Origin: Aliivibrio sp. 1S175 | GTDB taxonomy: Bacteria > Pseudomonadota > Gammaproteobacteria > Enterobacterales > Vibrionaceae | Assembly: GCF_001690985.1 (NCBI RefSeq) | Contig: NZ_MAJS01000009.1 | Span: 1-64,000 of the forward strand | Length of the DNA: 64,000 nt | Direction of reading: 5' to 3' | In this document: positions 37,545-49,513 of the stretch, one piece after another | Position numbering within the stretch: position 1 is the stretch's first letter | How the letters are laid out: the number at the start of each line of letters is the position of its first letter | Made by a program: the position numbers and the translations under genes | The notes under the pieces: model-generated | Told to the model about the DNA's origin: nothing | Database searches by the model: none | The model's input: the letters and a program-made list of their open reading frames with translations, nothing else

Positions 37545-38588
37545 TTAAAACTCTTCGTTTTCTTCTTCAATTTCATTCTCAACTTCAGGTTTATTTTCAG
37601 TTGGCGTTAATAACATTTCGCGTAGTTTCTTATCCAATTCAGCGCCGATTTCTGGATTTTCGCGCATAAATTTAGATGCGTTAGCTTTACCTTGGCCGAT
37701 CTTATCGCCATTGTAGCTATACCAAGCGCCAGCTTTGTCTACGAGCTTATGTTTAACACCTAAGTCAATCAACTCACCTTCGCGGTTAAAACCTTTACCG
37801 TATAATATTTGAGTTTCAGCTTGCTTAAATGGTGCAGCAATTTTGTTTTTTACAACTTTAATACGGGTTTCGTTACCAACGACTTCATCGCCATCTTTTA
37901 CTGCGCCAGTACGACGGATATCAAGACGAACTGAAGCGTAAAACTTAAGTGCATTACCACCCGTTGTTGTTTCTGGGTTACCAAACATCACACCAATCTT
38001 CATACGAATTTGGTTAATGAAGATACACATACAGTTCGATTGTTTTAGGTTACCCGTGAGCTTACGCATTGCTTGAGATAGCATACGAGCTTGAAGACCC
38101 ATGTGGCTATCGCCCATTTCACCTTCAATCTCAGCTTTTGGCGTTAGTGCAGCAACTGAATCGACAACAATGACATCAACAGCACCAGAACGAGCTAATG
38201 CATCAACGATTTCTAATGCTTGCTCGCCAGTATCTGGTTGAGAACATAATAGTTGGTCAATATCGACACCCAGTTTTTGAGCGTAAATAGGATCTAGAGC
38301 ATGCTCAGCATCGATAAATGCACAGGTTTTTCCTGCTTTTTGTGCTTGAGCAATCGCTTCCAAAGTTAGTGTCGTTTTACCTGATGATTCAGGACCGTAA
38401 ATTTCAACGATACGTCCCATTGGTAAACCGCCAGCACCTAGAGCAATATCAAGAGATAAAGAACCAGTAGACACAGTTTCAACATCCATTGTGCGGTTAT
38501 CGCCCAACTTCATGATTGAACCTTTACCAAATTGTTTTTCAATTTGACCTAATGCTGCGGCCAGTGCTTTTTTCTTGTTATCGTCCAT
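37545..38588 (-). CDS. recA: RecA recombinase / SOS co-protease
   Basis: 347-residue RecA: strand exchange, LexA cleavage and SOS induction. Walker A GPESSGKT is at 65-72, and [20 protein letters not shown] (L2 region) is conserved. The C-terminus is strongly acidic (ending EEENEEF). A LexA box overlaps its promoter. It has its own terminator, and no recX follows. Confidence 0.99.
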   Translation of the reverse strand: MDDNKKKALAAALGQIEKQFGKGSIMKLGDNRTMDVETVSTGSLSLDIALGAGGLPMGRIVEIYGPESSGKTTLTLEAIAQAQKAGKTCAFIDAEHALDPIYAQKLGVDIDQLLCSQPDTGEQALEIVDALARSGAVDVIVVDSVAALTPKAEIEGEMGDSHMGLQARMLSQAMRKLTGNLKQSNCMCIFINQIRMKIGVMFGNPETTTGGNALKFYASVRLDIRRTGAVKDGDEVVGNETRIKVVKNKIAAPFKQAETQILYGKGFNREGELIDLGVKHKLVDKAGAWYSYNGDKIGQGKANASKFMRENPEIGAELDKKLREMLLTPTENKPEVENEIEEENEEF

Positions 38589-38632
38589 TTGATTCTCCAG
38601 AACTCTAGATAGCTAATCAGTTAATAACCAGT

Positions 38633-38660
38633 AGTATACTGTCTATTCATACAGTGTCTA
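38633..38660 (-). promoter_or_regulatory. recA promoter with overlapping LexA box
   Basis: CTGT-N8-ACAG at 38639-38654, in the wider TACTGT...ACAGTG context, is a near-consensus LexA (SOS) box. On the minus strand TAGACA (38655-38660), 16 bases and TATACT (38633-38638) form the promoter, so the LexA box fills the spacer. Confidence 0.92.
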
Positions 38661-38714
38661 TAGGGTAGTGATGTTTTTTCTTATTTTTTCGAATGTACGT
38701 CACTACAAAAAAAA

Positions 38715-39224
38715 CTAACCATTTGAATTAACTACACTCTCCAACCTATTCTTTATTGTGAGAAATGCATATTCAATCGCACTTTGTCTTATTTCACTAC
38801 GCCCACCAGTAAAATACACAGTGGTTTCTTGGTGCCAATCACTCTTATCAGCAAAGCCAAAACATACTGTTCCTACCGGTTTATCTTCTGTTGCTCCACC
38901 GGGTCCTGCAATACCACTAATTGATACGCTAATATCGGCATTACTATTCGCAAGAGTGCCTACAGCCATCTCTTTTACTACTTCCTCACTTACCGCACCA
39001 AAACTCTGCAAGATATCAAAATCAACACCTAAAGAGTCTTGTTTGGCTTGGTTACTATAAGTAACAAAACCTCTTTCAAACCATGCTGAACTGCCTGCAT
39101 TTTCTGTCGCACAAAAAGCGACACCACCACCAGTACAAGATTCTGAACAAGCCATCATTTTGCCCTGCTGCATTAATAACTCACCAACTTCTTGCGCGAG
39201 TTGAGCATTTTTTGTCATATCCAT
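38715..39224 (-). CDS. pncC: PncC nicotinamide-nucleotide amidase (CinA C-terminal family)
   Basis: 169-residue enzyme that deamidates NMN to nicotinic acid mononucleotide in pyridine nucleotide recycling. It is the stand-alone CinA C-terminal domain with SESCTGGG (28-35) and [24 protein letters not shown] lies before the first ATG. It lies upstream of recA on the same strand and diverges from mutS, as in other gammaproteobacteria. Confidence 0.95.
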   Translation of the reverse strand: MDMTKNAQLAQEVGELLMQQGKMMACSESCTGGGVAFCATENAGSSAWFERGFVTYSNQAKQDSLGVDFDILQSFGAVSEEVVKEMAVGTLANSNADISVSISGIAGPGGATEDKPVGTVCFGFADKSDWHQETTVYFTGGRSEIRQSAIEYAFLTIKNRLESVVNSNG

Positions 39225-39331
39225 TAGATTCTTTCCATCTTGATTCGAATTTTATTCATTCTATCTTTGATTGCCGTCTTGATTCACGTATTCTTAACGG
39301 CAAATATTCTCTCCATCTATTAGGTCTCGTT

Positions 39332-41899
39332 GTGGCAATAAAATCAACTGAAAAACACACCCCAATGATGCAACAGTACTTGCGTTTAAAATCTGAAAAC
39401 CCGGATATCTTACTGTTTTATCGTATGGGCGACTTTTATGAGCTTTTCTATGATGATGCCAAACGAGCGTCCCAACTGCTTGAGATATCGTTAACTAAAC
39501 GAGGTTCTTCTGCCGGTGAACCAATCCCAATGGCCGGTCTCCCTTACCATGCCGTTGAGGGTTACTTAGCCAAATTAGTTCAACAAGGCGAATCAGTTGC
39601 TATCTGTGAGCAAATTGGCGATCCCGCAACAAGTAAAGGTCCTGTAGAGCGTAAAGTTGTTCGTATTGTCACTCCAGGAACAGTAACGGATGAAGCCCTT
39701 CTTCCTGAACGCTTTGATAACCTAATTGCGGCTATTTTTCATCATAAAGGTAAATTTGGTTACGCTACATTAGACATTACTTCTGGTCGATTCAAAGTCT
39801 CAGAACCAAGCACTGAAGAAGCAATGTTAGCTGAGTTACAACGCACCTCCCCTACAGAGCTTTTGTTTAGTGAAGATTTTGAACCCGTTCATCTATTAGA
39901 GAAACGCAGTGGCAATCGTCGTCGCCCAGTATGGGAATTTGAATTAGAAACCGCTAAACAACAATTGAACCAACAATTTGGTACACGTGACCTAATTGGT
40001 TTTGGCGTAGAAAAAGCAGAATTTGGTTTATGCGCGGCTGGTTGTCTTATTCAATATGTAAAAGACACACAACGTACAACCTTACCTCACATTCGCTCTA
40101 TTGTGATGGATCATCAAGATGACTCGGTGATCTTAGATGCCGCAACGCGTCGAAATTTAGAGATCACACAAAACTTAGCGGGTGGCTTTAATCATACGTT
40201 ATCAGAAGTACTCGATCACACATCAACCGCAATGGGTAGTCGTCTTTTAAAACGTTGGTTACATCAACCAATTCGAACTCATCAAGTTTTAAACCAGCGT
40301 CTTGATGCGATTGGAGAATTAAAAGAAAGTGGTCTATTCACAGAGCTTGACCCACAATTAAAACAGATTGGTGATGTAGAGCGGATCCTTGCTCGATTAG
40401 CATTACGCTCGGCTCGCCCAAGAGACTTAGCTCGCTTACGTAACGCATTACAGCAATTACCTGAATTAGCACAAAGCACAAAAGAATTTAAACAGGACCA
40501 TCTATTAGAGCTTGCTTCACTTGCACAGCCTATTGACTCCATTTGTGAACTATTAGAACGTGCAGTGAAAGAAAACCCGCCTGTTGTTATTCGTGACGGT
40601 GGCGTCTTAGCTGATGGTTATAATGAAGAATTAGACCAATGGCGAGATCTCGCTAATGGAGCTGCGCAATTCTTAGACAAATTAGAAAAAGAAGAACGTG
40701 AACGCCATGATATTGATACCCTAAAAGTCGGCTATAACAACGTTCATGGTTTTTATATTCAGATCAGTAAAGGTCAAAGTCACAAAGCGCCAGCTCACTA
40801 TGTTCGTCGTCAAACATTGAAAAATGCAGAGCGTTACATTATTCCAGAGCTTAAAGAGCATGAAGATAAAGTGCTAAGCTCAAAATCAAAAGCTCTAGCG
40901 ATAGAAAAGAGACTGTGGGAAGAATTGTTTGATCAACTTATCCCACATTTAGAGCAGCTTCAGTTAATGGCGAACGCTATTTCTGAACTCGATGTTCTAA
41001 GTAATCTTGCTGAGCGTGCTGATACCTTAAATTATTGCCGCCCTACCTTATCATCAGAGATAGGAATGAACATTGAAGGTGGTCGCCATCCTGTTGTTGA
41101 ACAAGTGATGAGTAACCCGTTTATTGCCAACCCAATCAATTTAAATGATAACCGAAAAATGTTGATCATTACCGGGCCAAACATGGGTGGTAAATCAACC
41201 TACATGCGCCAAACCGCATTGATCGCTTTAATGGCGCATGTTGGTTGTTATGTTCCCGCTGATTCAGCAAAAATTGGCCTATTAGATCGGATATTTACTC
41301 GTATTGGGGCATCTGACGATTTAGCATCAGGTCGTTCGACTTTCATGGTTGAAATGACTGAGACGGCAAATATCTTACACAATGCCACTAAATACAGCTT
41401 AGTCCTTATGGATGAAATTGGTCGTGGTACAAGTACTTATGATGGTCTATCCCTCGCTTGGGCTAGTGCTGAATGGCTAGCGACAAAAATTAACGCAATG
41501 ACACTATTTGCTACCCACTACTTTGAATTAACTGAGTTACCAAACCTATTTAACGGTTTAGCCAATGTACATTTAGACGCGGTAGAACATGGTGATGAAA
41601 TTGCCTTTATGCACGCAGTTCAAGATGGTGCAGCCAATAAATCTTACGGTCTTGCTGTCGCCTCCCTTGCGGGCGTTCCAAAAACGGTAATAAAAAAAGC
41701 AAAACAAAAACTTCAACAACTTGAAAGCAGTCAACCTAAAAATCAACCTCTGACTAATACTCAAGTGAAACAAGAACATCAATTATCTCTTATTCCTGAA
41801 CCTAGTGAAGTAGAAGAAGCGTTAGCGAAAGTTAACCCTGATGATTTATCACCACGCCAAGCACTAGAAGAACTGTATCGCCTAAAGGCACTTTTATAG
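39332..41899 (+). CDS. mutS: MutS DNA mismatch recognition protein
   Basis: 855-residue mismatch repair ATPase. The start was placed at a GTG (GTG GCA ATA AAA) with AGGT upstream, giving the N-terminus [17 protein letters not shown], which aligns with E. coli MutS (853 residues). The longer reading from 39083 runs antisense through pncC. The mismatch-probing FYE (35-37), connector, lever/clamp, and ATPase domains with GPNMGGKST and [12 protein letters not shown] are present. The C-terminal tetramerisation segment ([17 protein letters not shown]) is intact. A terminator follows. Confidence 0.97.
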   Translation: MAIKSTEKHTPMMQQYLRLKSENPDILLFYRMGDFYELFYDDAKRASQLLEISLTKRGSSAGEPIPMAGLPYHAVEGYLAKLVQQGESVAICEQIGDPATSKGPVERKVVRIVTPGTVTDEALLPERFDNLIAAIFHHKGKFGYATLDITSGRFKVSEPSTEEAMLAELQRTSPTELLFSEDFEPVHLLEKRSGNRRRPVWEFELETAKQQLNQQFGTRDLIGFGVEKAEFGLCAAGCLIQYVKDTQRTTLPHIRSIVMDHQDDSVILDAATRRNLEITQNLAGGFNHTLSEVLDHTSTAMGSRLLKRWLHQPIRTHQVLNQRLDAIGELKESGLFTELDPQLKQIGDVERILARLALRSARPRDLARLRNALQQLPELAQSTKEFKQDHLLELASLAQPIDSICELLERAVKENPPVVIRDGGVLADGYNEELDQWRDLANGAAQFLDKLEKEERERHDIDTLKVGYNNVHGFYIQISKGQSHKAPAHYVRRQTLKNAERYIIPELKEHEDKVLSSKSKALAIEKRLWEELFDQLIPHLEQLQLMANAISELDVLSNLAERADTLNYCRPTLSSEIGMNIEGGRHPVVEQVMSNPFIANPINLNDNRKMLIITGPNMGGKSTYMRQTALIALMAHVGCYVPADSAKIGLLDRIFTRIGASDDLASGRSTFMVEMTETANILHNATKYSLVLMDEIGRGTSTYDGLSLAWASAEWLATKINAMTLFATHYFELTELPNLFNGLANVHLDAVEHGDEIAFMHAVQDGAANKSYGLAVASLAGVPKTVIKKAKQKLQQLESSQPKNQPLTNTQVKQEHQLSLIPEPSEVEEALAKVNPDDLSPRQALEELYRLKALL

Positions 41900-41921
41900 T
41901 TTATTAACTATTACTTTAATT

Positions 41922-41954
41922 AAGGCAATAACGTCATGTTATTGCCTTTTTTTA
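41922..41954 (+). terminator. Terminator of mutS
   Basis: AAGGCAATAAC-GTCAT-GTTATTGCCTT followed by T residues. Confidence 0.93.
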
Positions 41955-42143
41955 CACTCATTCTTTTCTTTTCTTTATTCTTTCCTATCTTATTTATAGA
42001 ACAATCTAAGTATTCATAAATTAGTTCTATCACAATAAATCACCTCTCATTATTTTTAACTGAATTTGACTATTTACTCAAAAGGCTTTTTAATTAACAT
42101 AATCTTAACAATAAATAAGAACAATAAATTGCAGGATGCCGCT

Positions 42144-43820
42144 ATGAGCCAATCATTATTCGATCATAATACGAACCCTCAACTCCCTCATGAAGCACTG
42201 CTTGAATGGGCTGAGAAAAAACCAAATGCTATTTTTCTTCGTCAAATAAAAGAGCGACACTTTGTTGACTACACTTTCTCAGAAGTCGTAGATAAAGCGT
42301 TACGCTTAGTTACATCATTACAGCAGTTAGGTATACAACCAAAAGACAAAGTCGCGCTAATCTCTAAAAATTGTGCAGAATGGTTTATTACTGATTTAGC
42401 GTTAATGCTTGGTGATTTTGTCAGTGTTCCTATTTTTCCAACGGCAGGTCTTGATACGATAGAACATTGTCTAACTCACAGTGGAAGTAAGGCACTCATT
42501 GTAGGGAAACTCGACAATAATGAAGCGACAGCAGAAGCGATAAAAAATCTGCCTCAACTTTCTACTATTGCTTTTGATTATGATTCCGCAGCCTCGTGTC
42601 AGTATCAATTTGAACAATTAATCCAAAATAATCCACCTTCTGAATTTCGACCTGACCATAACGACAATACATTAATGTCTATTGTATATACCTCTGGTAC
42701 ATCAGGATTACCAAAAGGAGCAATGTTAACCTTTGGTGGCTTTAGTCGTTCGTCCAAGCATTTAGTTAATCATATTGGGATGCAACCTGATGATCGTTTA
42801 TTTTCCTACTTACCTCTCGCTCATATTACAGAGCGTGTATACATCTTAGGTTCTGCATTTTTCGGAGGTATTCAAACGGCCTTTCCTGAATCCTTAGATA
42901 CCTTTATAGATGATGTAAAAATGCACCGCCCTACTTTATTTATATCCGTCCCTCGATTATGGACAGTCTTCCAACAACGAATTCAAGATAAATTACCTCA
43001 GAAAAAACTCAATATATTACTCAAAATCCCATTTGTTAGCGGCTTAATTCAACGTAAGTTGGCGGATGGTTTAGGCTTAGATAAAGCTCGTGTTCTAGGT
43101 TGTGGCTCTGCACCTGTGTCCGCAGGACTATTAAAATGGTATGAAAGTATCGGTTTAAATATTACCGAAGCGTGGGGGATGACAGAAACCTTTGCTTATA
43201 GCACACTAAACCACCCTTATCGTTCAGATAAAGTGGGGACAGTAGGTTCTGCTGGACCCGGTGTTGAATTAAAAATAGCTGAAGATGAAGAAATATTAGT
43301 CCGAGGTGATGGTCTTTTTGCTGGTTACTATAAAAATGACGAAGCCACTGCTGAAAGTTTTAATAACGAAGGATGGTTATATACAGGGGATATTGGCTCT
43401 ATAGACGCCGAAGGTTTCCTAACTATTCAAGGCCGTAAAAAAGACACATTTAAAACAGCAAAAGGGAAATTTGTTGCTCCTGTACCCATTGAGAAACGCA
43501 TTTTTGACTTAAGTAATTTAGAAATGATGTGCCTTATTGGATCAGGTCTTCCTGGTCCTATCTTGCTCGCCGTTCCTCATTCGTACACTAATTTTGATCA
43601 AGCTCGCTATGAACGAACTGCACTTAAAAATCTAGAAACCATCAATAGCGGTTTAGAGTCTCATGAAAAGCTAAAAGGTATATTAATGATCAAAGACGCT
43701 TGGAGCATTGAGAATGGTATTTTAACGCCCACATTAAAAATAAAGCGTCATATTTTAGAGAAAAAATACCATGAATTTGCCTCTAAATGGCCAAAAGATA
43801 AAAAAGTAATCTGGGAATAA
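42144..43820 (+). CDS. Acyl-CoA synthetase / AMP-dependent ligase (long-chain type)
   Basis: 558-residue adenylate-forming enzyme that probably activates fatty acids to acyl-CoA. The start was placed at the ATG of MSQSLFDH with CAGGA upstream. The 26-residue extension comes from A/T-rich leader, and another ATG eight bases before is out of frame. The P-loop-like YTSGTSGLPKG, the WGMTET motif and the hinge GRKKDTFKTAKGK (catalytic Lys region) are intact. It resembles FAA1/FadD15-type long-chain ligases rather than E. coli FadD. It stands alone between two terminators. Confidence 0.88.
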   Translation: MSQSLFDHNTNPQLPHEALLEWAEKKPNAIFLRQIKERHFVDYTFSEVVDKALRLVTSLQQLGIQPKDKVALISKNCAEWFITDLALMLGDFVSVPIFPTAGLDTIEHCLTHSGSKALIVGKLDNNEATAEAIKNLPQLSTIAFDYDSAASCQYQFEQLIQNNPPSEFRPDHNDNTLMSIVYTSGTSGLPKGAMLTFGGFSRSSKHLVNHIGMQPDDRLFSYLPLAHITERVYILGSAFFGGIQTAFPESLDTFIDDVKMHRPTLFISVPRLWTVFQQRIQDKLPQKKLNILLKIPFVSGLIQRKLADGLGLDKARVLGCGSAPVSAGLLKWYESIGLNITEAWGMTETFAYSTLNHPYRSDKVGTVGSAGPGVELKIAEDEEILVRGDGLFAGYYKNDEATAESFNNEGWLYTGDIGSIDAEGFLTIQGRKKDTFKTAKGKFVAPVPIEKRIFDLSNLEMMCLIGSGLPGPILLAVPHSYTNFDQARYERTALKNLETINSGLESHEKLKGILMIKDAWSIENGILTPTLKIKRHILEKKYHEFASKWPKDKKVIWE

Positions 43821-43866
43821 GTGATAAAAAATCACAAATAACATTAAATAAAACAGATCTAATCAT

Positions 43867-43911
43867 AAAAAAGGCAGCAAGAGGCTATAACTAGCACCTT
43901 ACTGCCTTTTT
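43867..43911 (+). terminator. Terminator of the acyl-CoA synthetase gene
   Basis: AAAAGGCAG and CTGCCTTTT arms enclose a smaller stem (AGG-CTA/TAG-CCT), followed by T residues. Confidence 0.8.
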
Positions 43912-44059
43912 ATCTTAAAAATAATTAAATAAACATACGATCCAATCACTTAGATAATAACAAATAAAAAAAAAGACCAAAAAAACCTTAATTTAAACAA
44001 ATAAACCAATCTAATGTGAAATTGAGCATTAAAAGGCAATTTATAAGACACAATAAACA

Positions 44060-44075
44060 AAGCAACCGTTTGTTA
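44060..44075. promoter_or_regulatory. PurR-like operator
   Basis: AAGCAACCGTTTGTTA matches the PurR consensus ANGCAANCGNTTNCNT at 10 of 12 fixed positions. codBA is a PurR target in E. coli. The distance from the promoter (centre near -140) weakens the case. Confidence 0.35.
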
Positions 44076-44174
44076 TGAAATAAAAATAATAAACAATAAG
44101 AAATAAAACCAACAAAAATCAAATACTTACAATAAAAGAAACGACTTATTCAAAACACATTCAACTTACAGTTA

Positions 44175-44202
44175 TTGACATTATTGTTAATCCAATTAAA
44201 CT
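44175..44202 (+). promoter_or_regulatory. Candidate codB promoter
   Basis: TTGACA (44175-44180), 16 bases, TAAACT (44197-44202). The predicted 5' leader is about 50 bases and ends in CGGAG before the ATG. Confidence 0.7.
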
Positions 44203-44257
44203 CCCGTCCGTTTATCAAAATACTGACCAAAAAACATTCAGAAAAACGGAGTTTCAC

Positions 44258-45499
44258 ATGTCTCATGATAATGATTTCAGTTTAGGTCCTGTCCCTAAAT
44301 CCGCAAGAAAAGGCGTTATTTCACTTACCTTAGTTATGCTTGGGCTCACCTTTTTCTCTGCCAGTATGTGGACAGGAGGATCACTTGGAACCGGTCTTTC
44401 TTTTGATGATTTCTTCCTCGCAGTCCTCATTGGTAATCTAATTCTCGGCATTTACACTTCATTTCTTGGCTATATCGGCGCTTCTACTGGTCTCTCAACT
44501 CACCTCCTTGCTCGCTTCTCTTTTGGCTCTAAAGGCTCTTGGATCCCCTCTTTACTTCTTGGTGGTACGCAAATCGGTTGGTTTGGCGTCGGTGTTGCAA
44601 TGTTCGCTATCCCCGTCCACAAAGCGACAGGCATTGATACCAACGCATTAATCGTAATCTCAGGTCTATTAATGACGGTTACAGTTTATTTTGGTATCTC
44701 AGCGTTAATGGCTCTTTCTATGATAGCGGTACCTGCCATTGCAATTCTTGGTGGTTACTCCGTATTAACAGCCGTTGATAGCGTCGGTGGTATTACTGAG
44801 CTTCAAAACATTCAACCGACAGAACCAATGGATTTTTCCGTTGCTCTCGCTATGGTTGTTGGTTCATTCATTAGTGCAGGAACACTAACCGCTGATTTTG
44901 TTCGATTTGGTAAAAAACCGATGGGAGCAGTTGCTATCACCATGATTGCCTTCTTTATCGGTAACTCATTAATGTTCATCTTTGGTGCTGCTGGTGCAGC
45001 CGCTACTGGTCAATCTGATATTTCGGAAGTGATGATAGCTCAAGGCCTACTGATCCCAGCAATCATCGTTTTAGGTTTAAATATCTGGACGACTAACGAT
45101 AATGCCCTTTATGCATCAGGCCTTGGCTTCTCAAATATCACAGGCTTACCAAGTAAGTATATTTCAATGCTTAATGGTTTAATTGGTACTGTTTGCGCAT
45201 TATGGTTATATAATAACTTTGTTGGCTGGTTAACTTTCCTATCAATAGCTATCCCACCAATTGGAGGGGTTATCATCGCTGACTTCTTTATGAATCGTAA
45301 GCGTTACATGGATTTTGAAAACGCAAAATTTCAAACGATTAACTGGGCAGGTATAATCGCTGTTGCTATTGGTGTTGCCGCTGGTAATTTCCTACCTGGT
45401 GTTGTTCCTGTAAACGCCGTTTTTGGTGGCGCACTAAGTTATCTACTACTTAACCCTCTTTTAAACAAAGAAAAAGCATCTAAAACAGAAGCTGCATAG
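44258..45499 (+). CDS. codB: CodB cytosine permease
   Basis: 413-residue NCS1-family (purine-cytosine permease) inner-membrane symporter with about 12 hydrophobic helices. Conserved segments include [19 protein letters not shown] near the N-terminus and [11 protein letters not shown] in the middle. It is co-transcribed with codA 10 bases downstream. A good ribosome binding site is present. Confidence 0.95.
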   Translation: MSHDNDFSLGPVPKSARKGVISLTLVMLGLTFFSASMWTGGSLGTGLSFDDFFLAVLIGNLILGIYTSFLGYIGASTGLSTHLLARFSFGSKGSWIPSLLLGGTQIGWFGVGVAMFAIPVHKATGIDTNALIVISGLLMTVTVYFGISALMALSMIAVPAIAILGGYSVLTAVDSVGGITELQNIQPTEPMDFSVALAMVVGSFISAGTLTADFVRFGKKPMGAVAITMIAFFIGNSLMFIFGAAGAAATGQSDISEVMIAQGLLIPAIIVLGLNIWTTNDNALYASGLGFSNITGLPSKYISMLNGLIGTVCALWLYNNFVGWLTFLSIAIPPIGGVIIADFFMNRKRYMDFENAKFQTINWAGIIAVAIGVAAGNFLPGVVPVNAVFGGALSYLLLNPLLNKEKASKTEAA

Positions 45500-45509
45500 A
45501 AGAATTCTT

Positions 45510-46787
45510 ATGACTAATTTATTAATTAAAAATGTGGCATTACGAGATCAAGAAGGTTTTTTTCAAATCTTGATCCAAGATGGTCAATTCAAAAAAATCG
45601 CTTCAAATGAAGAGGAACTTTCTTTTTCTGGTGACATTTTAGATGCCGAAGGTGGGTTAGCAAACGCTCCATTCTGTGAACCTCACGTTCATTTAGATAC
45701 AACTCAAACTGCTGGTGAGCCAAGCTGGAATATCTCTGGCACTCTTTTTGAAGGCATTGAGCGTTGGTCTGAACGTAAAAAACTTCTAACTATTGAAGAC
45801 GTTAAAAGCCGAGCAAAACAAACACTAAAATGGCAAATCGCGAATGGTATTCAACACGTTCGTACCCATGTAGATGTGTCTGACCCAACATTAATCGCAC
45901 TAAAAGCAATGCTTGAAGTAAAAGAAGAGATGAAAGAGTGGGTTGATATCCAAATCGTCGCCTTTCCTCAAGAAGGCATTCTTTCTTACCCAAATGGTAA
46001 AGAGTTATTAGAAGAAGCAGTTCAGCTTGGTGCTGATGTTATTGGTGCAATTCCTCACTTTGAATTTACTCGTGAATATGGGGTTGAGTCATTACATTAC
46101 GTTTTTGAACTAGCACAAAAATATGACCGCTTAATTGACGTCCATTGTGATGAAATTGATGATGAACAATCTCGCTTTATAGAAACCTTAGCTGCATTAG
46201 CTCATAAATTTAATATGGGTGAAAAGGTAACAGCGAGCCATACGACGGCAATGCACTCTTATAATGGGGCATATGCTTCTCGTTTATTCCGTCTATTAAA
46301 AATGTCAGGCATCAACTTTGTTGCTAATCCATTAGTAAACATTCATTTGCAAGGTCGTTTTGATGACTACCCTAAGCGTCGCGGTATTACCCGTGTGAAA
46401 GAGATGCTAGCAAGCGATATTAATGTATGCTTTGGTCATGATGATGTGTTTGACCCATGGTACCCACTAGGTACTGCGAATATGCTACAAGTACTGCATA
46501 TGGGTCTGCATGTATGTCAAATCATGGGTTATGAACAAATTAACCAAGGTCTTGACCTAATTAGCTACAAATCAGCAAGAACTCTAAATATTCAAGATCG
46601 CTATGGGATTGAAGAAGGTAAGCCTGGTAACTTAATTATTTTACCGGCAGAAAATGGTTTTGACGCACTGCGTCGCCAAGTACCTGTGCGTTACTCTATT
46701 CGCCAAGGTAATGTTATTGCGGAAACACAGCCTGCACTAACAACGATTACTTTAGATAAGCCTGAAAAAGTTACCTTTAAACGCTAG
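45510..46787 (+). CDS. codA: CodA cytosine deaminase
   Basis: 425-residue amidohydrolase that converts cytosine to uracil and ammonia for pyrimidine salvage. Metal and catalytic motifs are HVH (His59, His61), HCDEIDD (the His/Glu pair), SHTTAMH and GHDDVFDPW (Asp), all matching E. coli CodA. It is the second gene of the codBA operon, and a terminator follows. Confidence 0.97.
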   Translation: MTNLLIKNVALRDQEGFFQILIQDGQFKKIASNEEELSFSGDILDAEGGLANAPFCEPHVHLDTTQTAGEPSWNISGTLFEGIERWSERKKLLTIEDVKSRAKQTLKWQIANGIQHVRTHVDVSDPTLIALKAMLEVKEEMKEWVDIQIVAFPQEGILSYPNGKELLEEAVQLGADVIGAIPHFEFTREYGVESLHYVFELAQKYDRLIDVHCDEIDDEQSRFIETLAALAHKFNMGEKVTASHTTAMHSYNGAYASRLFRLLKMSGINFVANPLVNIHLQGRFDDYPKRRGITRVKEMLASDINVCFGHDDVFDPWYPLGTANMLQVLHMGLHVCQIMGYEQINQGLDLISYKSARTLNIQDRYGIEEGKPGNLIILPAENGFDALRRQVPVRYSIRQGNVIAETQPALTTITLDKPEKVTFKR

Positions 46788-46808
46788 TTGAAATTAGCTA
46801 TTAAAATA

Positions 46809-46839
46809 CAAATGGGAGCCTTTATGCTCCCATTTTTTA
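46809..46839 (+). terminator. Terminator of codBA
   Basis: AAATGGGAGC-CTTTAT-GCTCCCATTT followed by TTT. Confidence 0.92.
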
Positions 46840-46897
46840 TGAATATCTTTAAGGGTGAATGCTATACTTACCCTAATTCAAGAAAAATGGCGATATT

Positions 46898-47137
46898 ATG
46901 ACACAGCAAAATAACCCGCTTCATGGTTTAACCCTACAAGCAGTCCTAACAGAATTAGTTGAACACTACGGTTGGGAAGAATTAAGTCACATGGTTAACA
47001 TTAATTGTTTTAAATCAGATCCAACAATTAAGTCGAGCTTAAAGTTTTTACGAAAAACAGAATGGGCACGAGTTAGAGTAGAGAATATCTATTTAAAACT
47101 TCAACGTCATAAAGAAAAAGCAGAAAAATTAAATTAA
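46898..47137 (+). CDS. VF530-family (DUF2132) small protein
   Basis: 79-residue protein of the DUF2132/VF530 family, named after a V. fischeri protein of known NMR structure. NPLHGLTL at the N-terminus and the later GWEEL and [20 protein letters not shown] are typical. The family is described as DNA-binding by structural similarity; its cellular role is not established. It is rich in lysine and arginine at the C-terminus. It stands alone between the codBA terminator and a terminator shared with fusA2. Confidence 0.9.
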   Translation: MTQQNNPLHGLTLQAVLTELVEHYGWEELSHMVNINCFKSDPTIKSSLKFLRKTEWARVRVENIYLKLQRHKEKAEKLN

Positions 47138-47177
47138 TCTGAATAAATCGTAACTTAAATATTCAATCGATTAAAAA

Positions 47178-47213
47178 CAAAAAGCCCCGCAAGTAAACTT
47201 GCGGGGCTTTTTT
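47178..47213. terminator. Bidirectional terminator between the VF530-family gene and fusA2
   Basis: AAAAGCCCCGCAAGT and ACTTGCGGGGCTTTT arms flank a 2-base loop, with A and T tracts on either side. Confidence 0.95.
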
Positions 47214-47235
47214 AATTAAAGAGCGTTAGCCAGAA

Positions 47236-49320
47236 TTACTTCTTAGCGTTAGCTTCTTTAACATCAGCAATTACTTTCTCAGCAACGTTCATTGGACAAG
47301 GTGCGTAGTGTGAGAACTCCATAGAGAACTGACCACGACCAGAAGTCATTGTACGTAGAGAGCCGATGTAACCAAACATTTCTGAAAGAGGGATGTCAGC
47401 TTTAACACGAACACCAGTTACGCCAGCCATTTGGTCTTTGATCATGCCACGACGACGGTTAAGGTCACCGATTACATCACCAACATGGTCATCTGGAGTG
47501 AACACGTCTACAGCCATGATTGGTTCTAGAAGTTGAGCACCAGCTTTAGGCATAGATTGACGGAATGCACCTTTCGCTGCGATTTCAAATGCTACTGCAG
47601 ATGAATCGACTGCGTGGAAGCCACCGTCAAGAAGTTCGATTTCAACATCAAGAACAGGGAAACCAGCAAGAACACCAGTATCCATCATGCCTTTGAAGCC
47701 TTTCTCGATTGCAGGCCAGAATTCTTTAGGAACGTTACCGCCCACAACAGAAGACTTAAACGCAAAACCTGAACCAACTTCGCCTGGTTTCATGATGTAG
47801 TCGATCTTACCGAACTGACCAGAACCACCAGATTGTTTCTTATGCGTGTAGCTATCTTCAACAAGTTGAGTAATAGTTTCACGGTAAGCAACTTGAGGCT
47901 GACCAACAGAAAGGTCTACACCGTATGTACGACGAAGGATATCAACTTTAATGTCTAGGTGAAGTTCACCCATACCTTTAAGGATTGTTTCGCCAGTTTC
48001 TTCGTCAGTTTCAACTTGGAAAGATGGATCTTCTGCAACCATTTTACCGATAGCAATACCCATTTTCTCAGTGCTGCCTTTATCTTTAGGCGTTACTGCG
48101 ATTGAGATTACTGGTACAGGGAAAACCATTGGCTCAAGTGTTACTGCATGCTTAGGATCACAAAGAGTGTGACCAGTTTGCACGTTTTTCATACCTACGA
48201 TAGCGATGATGTCACCAGCTTGTGCGTAAGTTAATTCATTACGGTCATTCGCTTGCATCTCAACCATACGGCCAACACGCTCAGTTTTACCTGTGAATGA
48301 GTTAAGAATTGTGTCGCCTTTGTTCAATTTACCAGAGTAAATACGAACGAAAGTTAGGGCACCAAAACGGTCATCCATGATTTTGAATGCTAGCGCTTTG
48401 AATGTTTCATCAACAGAAACAATAGCGTGCTCGCCATTTTCTTCGCCGTTCTCATCCATTAGAGGTTGAGGATCAACTTCAGTTGGAGAAGGTAGGTAAT
48501 CAACAACAGCATCAAGGATTAGTTGCATACCTTTGTTCTTAAACGCAGAACCACAGTAAGCAGGGAAGAAATCCATTGTGCGAGTACCCTTACGGATACA
48601 CATTTTTAGTTGCTCAATAGTTGGCTCTTCGCCTTCCATGTATGCTTCCATTAGGTCGTCGTCTTGCTCTACAGCAGTCTCAACTAGCATCTCACGGTAT
48701 TCTTCTACTTGATCAACCATATCCGCTGGGATATCAGTGATTTCGTAGTTTTCAGGAAGACCAGTGTCATCCCAAACGAAAGCTTGACGAGTTAGAAGGT
48801 CAACAACACCAACGAAATCTTCTTCGATACCGATTGGTAAAACCATAACTAGTGGGTTAGCACCTAGCACGTCTTCAGTTTGCTTAACAACACGGAAGAA
48901 GTCAGCGCCCATACGGTCTAGTTTGTTAACGAAGATGATACGTGCAACTTCTGATTCGTTCGCGTAACGCCAGTTAGTTTCTGATTGAGGTTCAACACCA
49001 CCAGAACCACAGAATACACCGATACCACCGTCAAGTACTTTAAGAGAACGGTAAACTTCAACTGTGAAGTCAACGTGTCCAGGAGTATCGATAACGTTAA
49101 AACGGTGATCTTTCCAGAAACAACTTACAGCTGCTGACTGGATAGTAATTCCGCGCTCAGCTTCCTGTTCCATGAAGTCAGTAGTAGATTCGCCATCATG
49201 TACTTCACCAGTTTTGTGGATCTGACCAGTAAGTTTTAGGATACGTTCAGTTGTGGTAGTTTTACCCGCATCAACGTGCGCGAAAATACCAATATTTCTG
49301 TATTTAGATAAATCAGTCAT
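47236..49320 (-). CDS. fusA2: Elongation factor G paralogue (EF-G 2)
   Basis: 694-residue translational GTPase. The G1 motif AHVDAGKT is at 14-21, followed by DTPGH and NKLD; five EF-G domains continue to the C-terminus. It is not in the str operon (no rpsL, rpsG or tuf nearby) and closely resembles the second EF-G of Vibrio cholerae (VC2342), so it is called EF-G 2. Whether it works in elongation, recycling or stress is not known from sequence. It is followed by a strong terminator and preceded by a promoter with an extended -10. Confidence 0.93.
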   Translation of the reverse strand: MTDLSKYRNIGIFAHVDAGKTTTTERILKLTGQIHKTGEVHDGESTTDFMEQEAERGITIQSAAVSCFWKDHRFNVIDTPGHVDFTVEVYRSLKVLDGGIGVFCGSGGVEPQSETNWRYANESEVARIIFVNKLDRMGADFFRVVKQTEDVLGANPLVMVLPIGIEEDFVGVVDLLTRQAFVWDDTGLPENYEITDIPADMVDQVEEYREMLVETAVEQDDDLMEAYMEGEEPTIEQLKMCIRKGTRTMDFFPAYCGSAFKNKGMQLILDAVVDYLPSPTEVDPQPLMDENGEENGEHAIVSVDETFKALAFKIMDDRFGALTFVRIYSGKLNKGDTILNSFTGKTERVGRMVEMQANDRNELTYAQAGDIIAIVGMKNVQTGHTLCDPKHAVTLEPMVFPVPVISIAVTPKDKGSTEKMGIAIGKMVAEDPSFQVETDEETGETILKGMGELHLDIKVDILRRTYGVDLSVGQPQVAYRETITQLVEDSYTHKKQSGGSGQFGKIDYIMKPGEVGSGFAFKSSVVGGNVPKEFWPAIEKGFKGMMDTGVLAGFPVLDVEIELLDGGFHAVDSSAVAFEIAAKGAFRQSMPKAGAQLLEPIMAVDVFTPDDHVGDVIGDLNRRRGMIKDQMAGVTGVRVKADIPLSEMFGYIGSLRTMTSGRGQFSMEFSHYAPCPMNVAEKVIADVKEANAKK

Positions 49321-49357
49321 TGTTTTACTCTATTAATAGGATAGAAAATGCGCGCAG

Positions 49358-49366
49358 AGTATAACA
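49358..49366 (-). promoter_or_regulatory. Extended -10 promoter of fusA2
   Basis: On the minus strand TGTTATACT (TG-N-TATACT) is an extended -10, followed by CTGCGCGC. No good -35 is seen. A second TATAAT lies at 49451-49456. Confidence 0.6.
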
Positions 49367-49513
49367 TAAACTGCCAATTGGTATATGCTTTGTTCTATTT
49401 TTGGATAGAATTTAGCCCAATTAGCCCCTGCTTACTTTCTGCTATGGCAAATTATAGACGAATTTACACAATTTCAAATACAAAGAATAGTGAAAATTCA
49501 TAATTATTATTTA

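Larger units (their letters stand above)
43912..44257 (+). promoter_or_regulatory. codBA upstream region
   Basis: Very A/T-rich gap of more than 300 bases without a gene. It holds the codB promoter (44175-44202) and, about 130 bases farther upstream, a PurR-like sequence AAGCAACCGTTTGTTA (44060-44075). No small gene or RNA was recognised. Confidence 0.6.

Noticed and set aside
39083..39331. Upstream extension of mutS
   Set aside because: It is antisense to pncC; the GTG at 39332 aligns with the E. coli MutS N-terminus.
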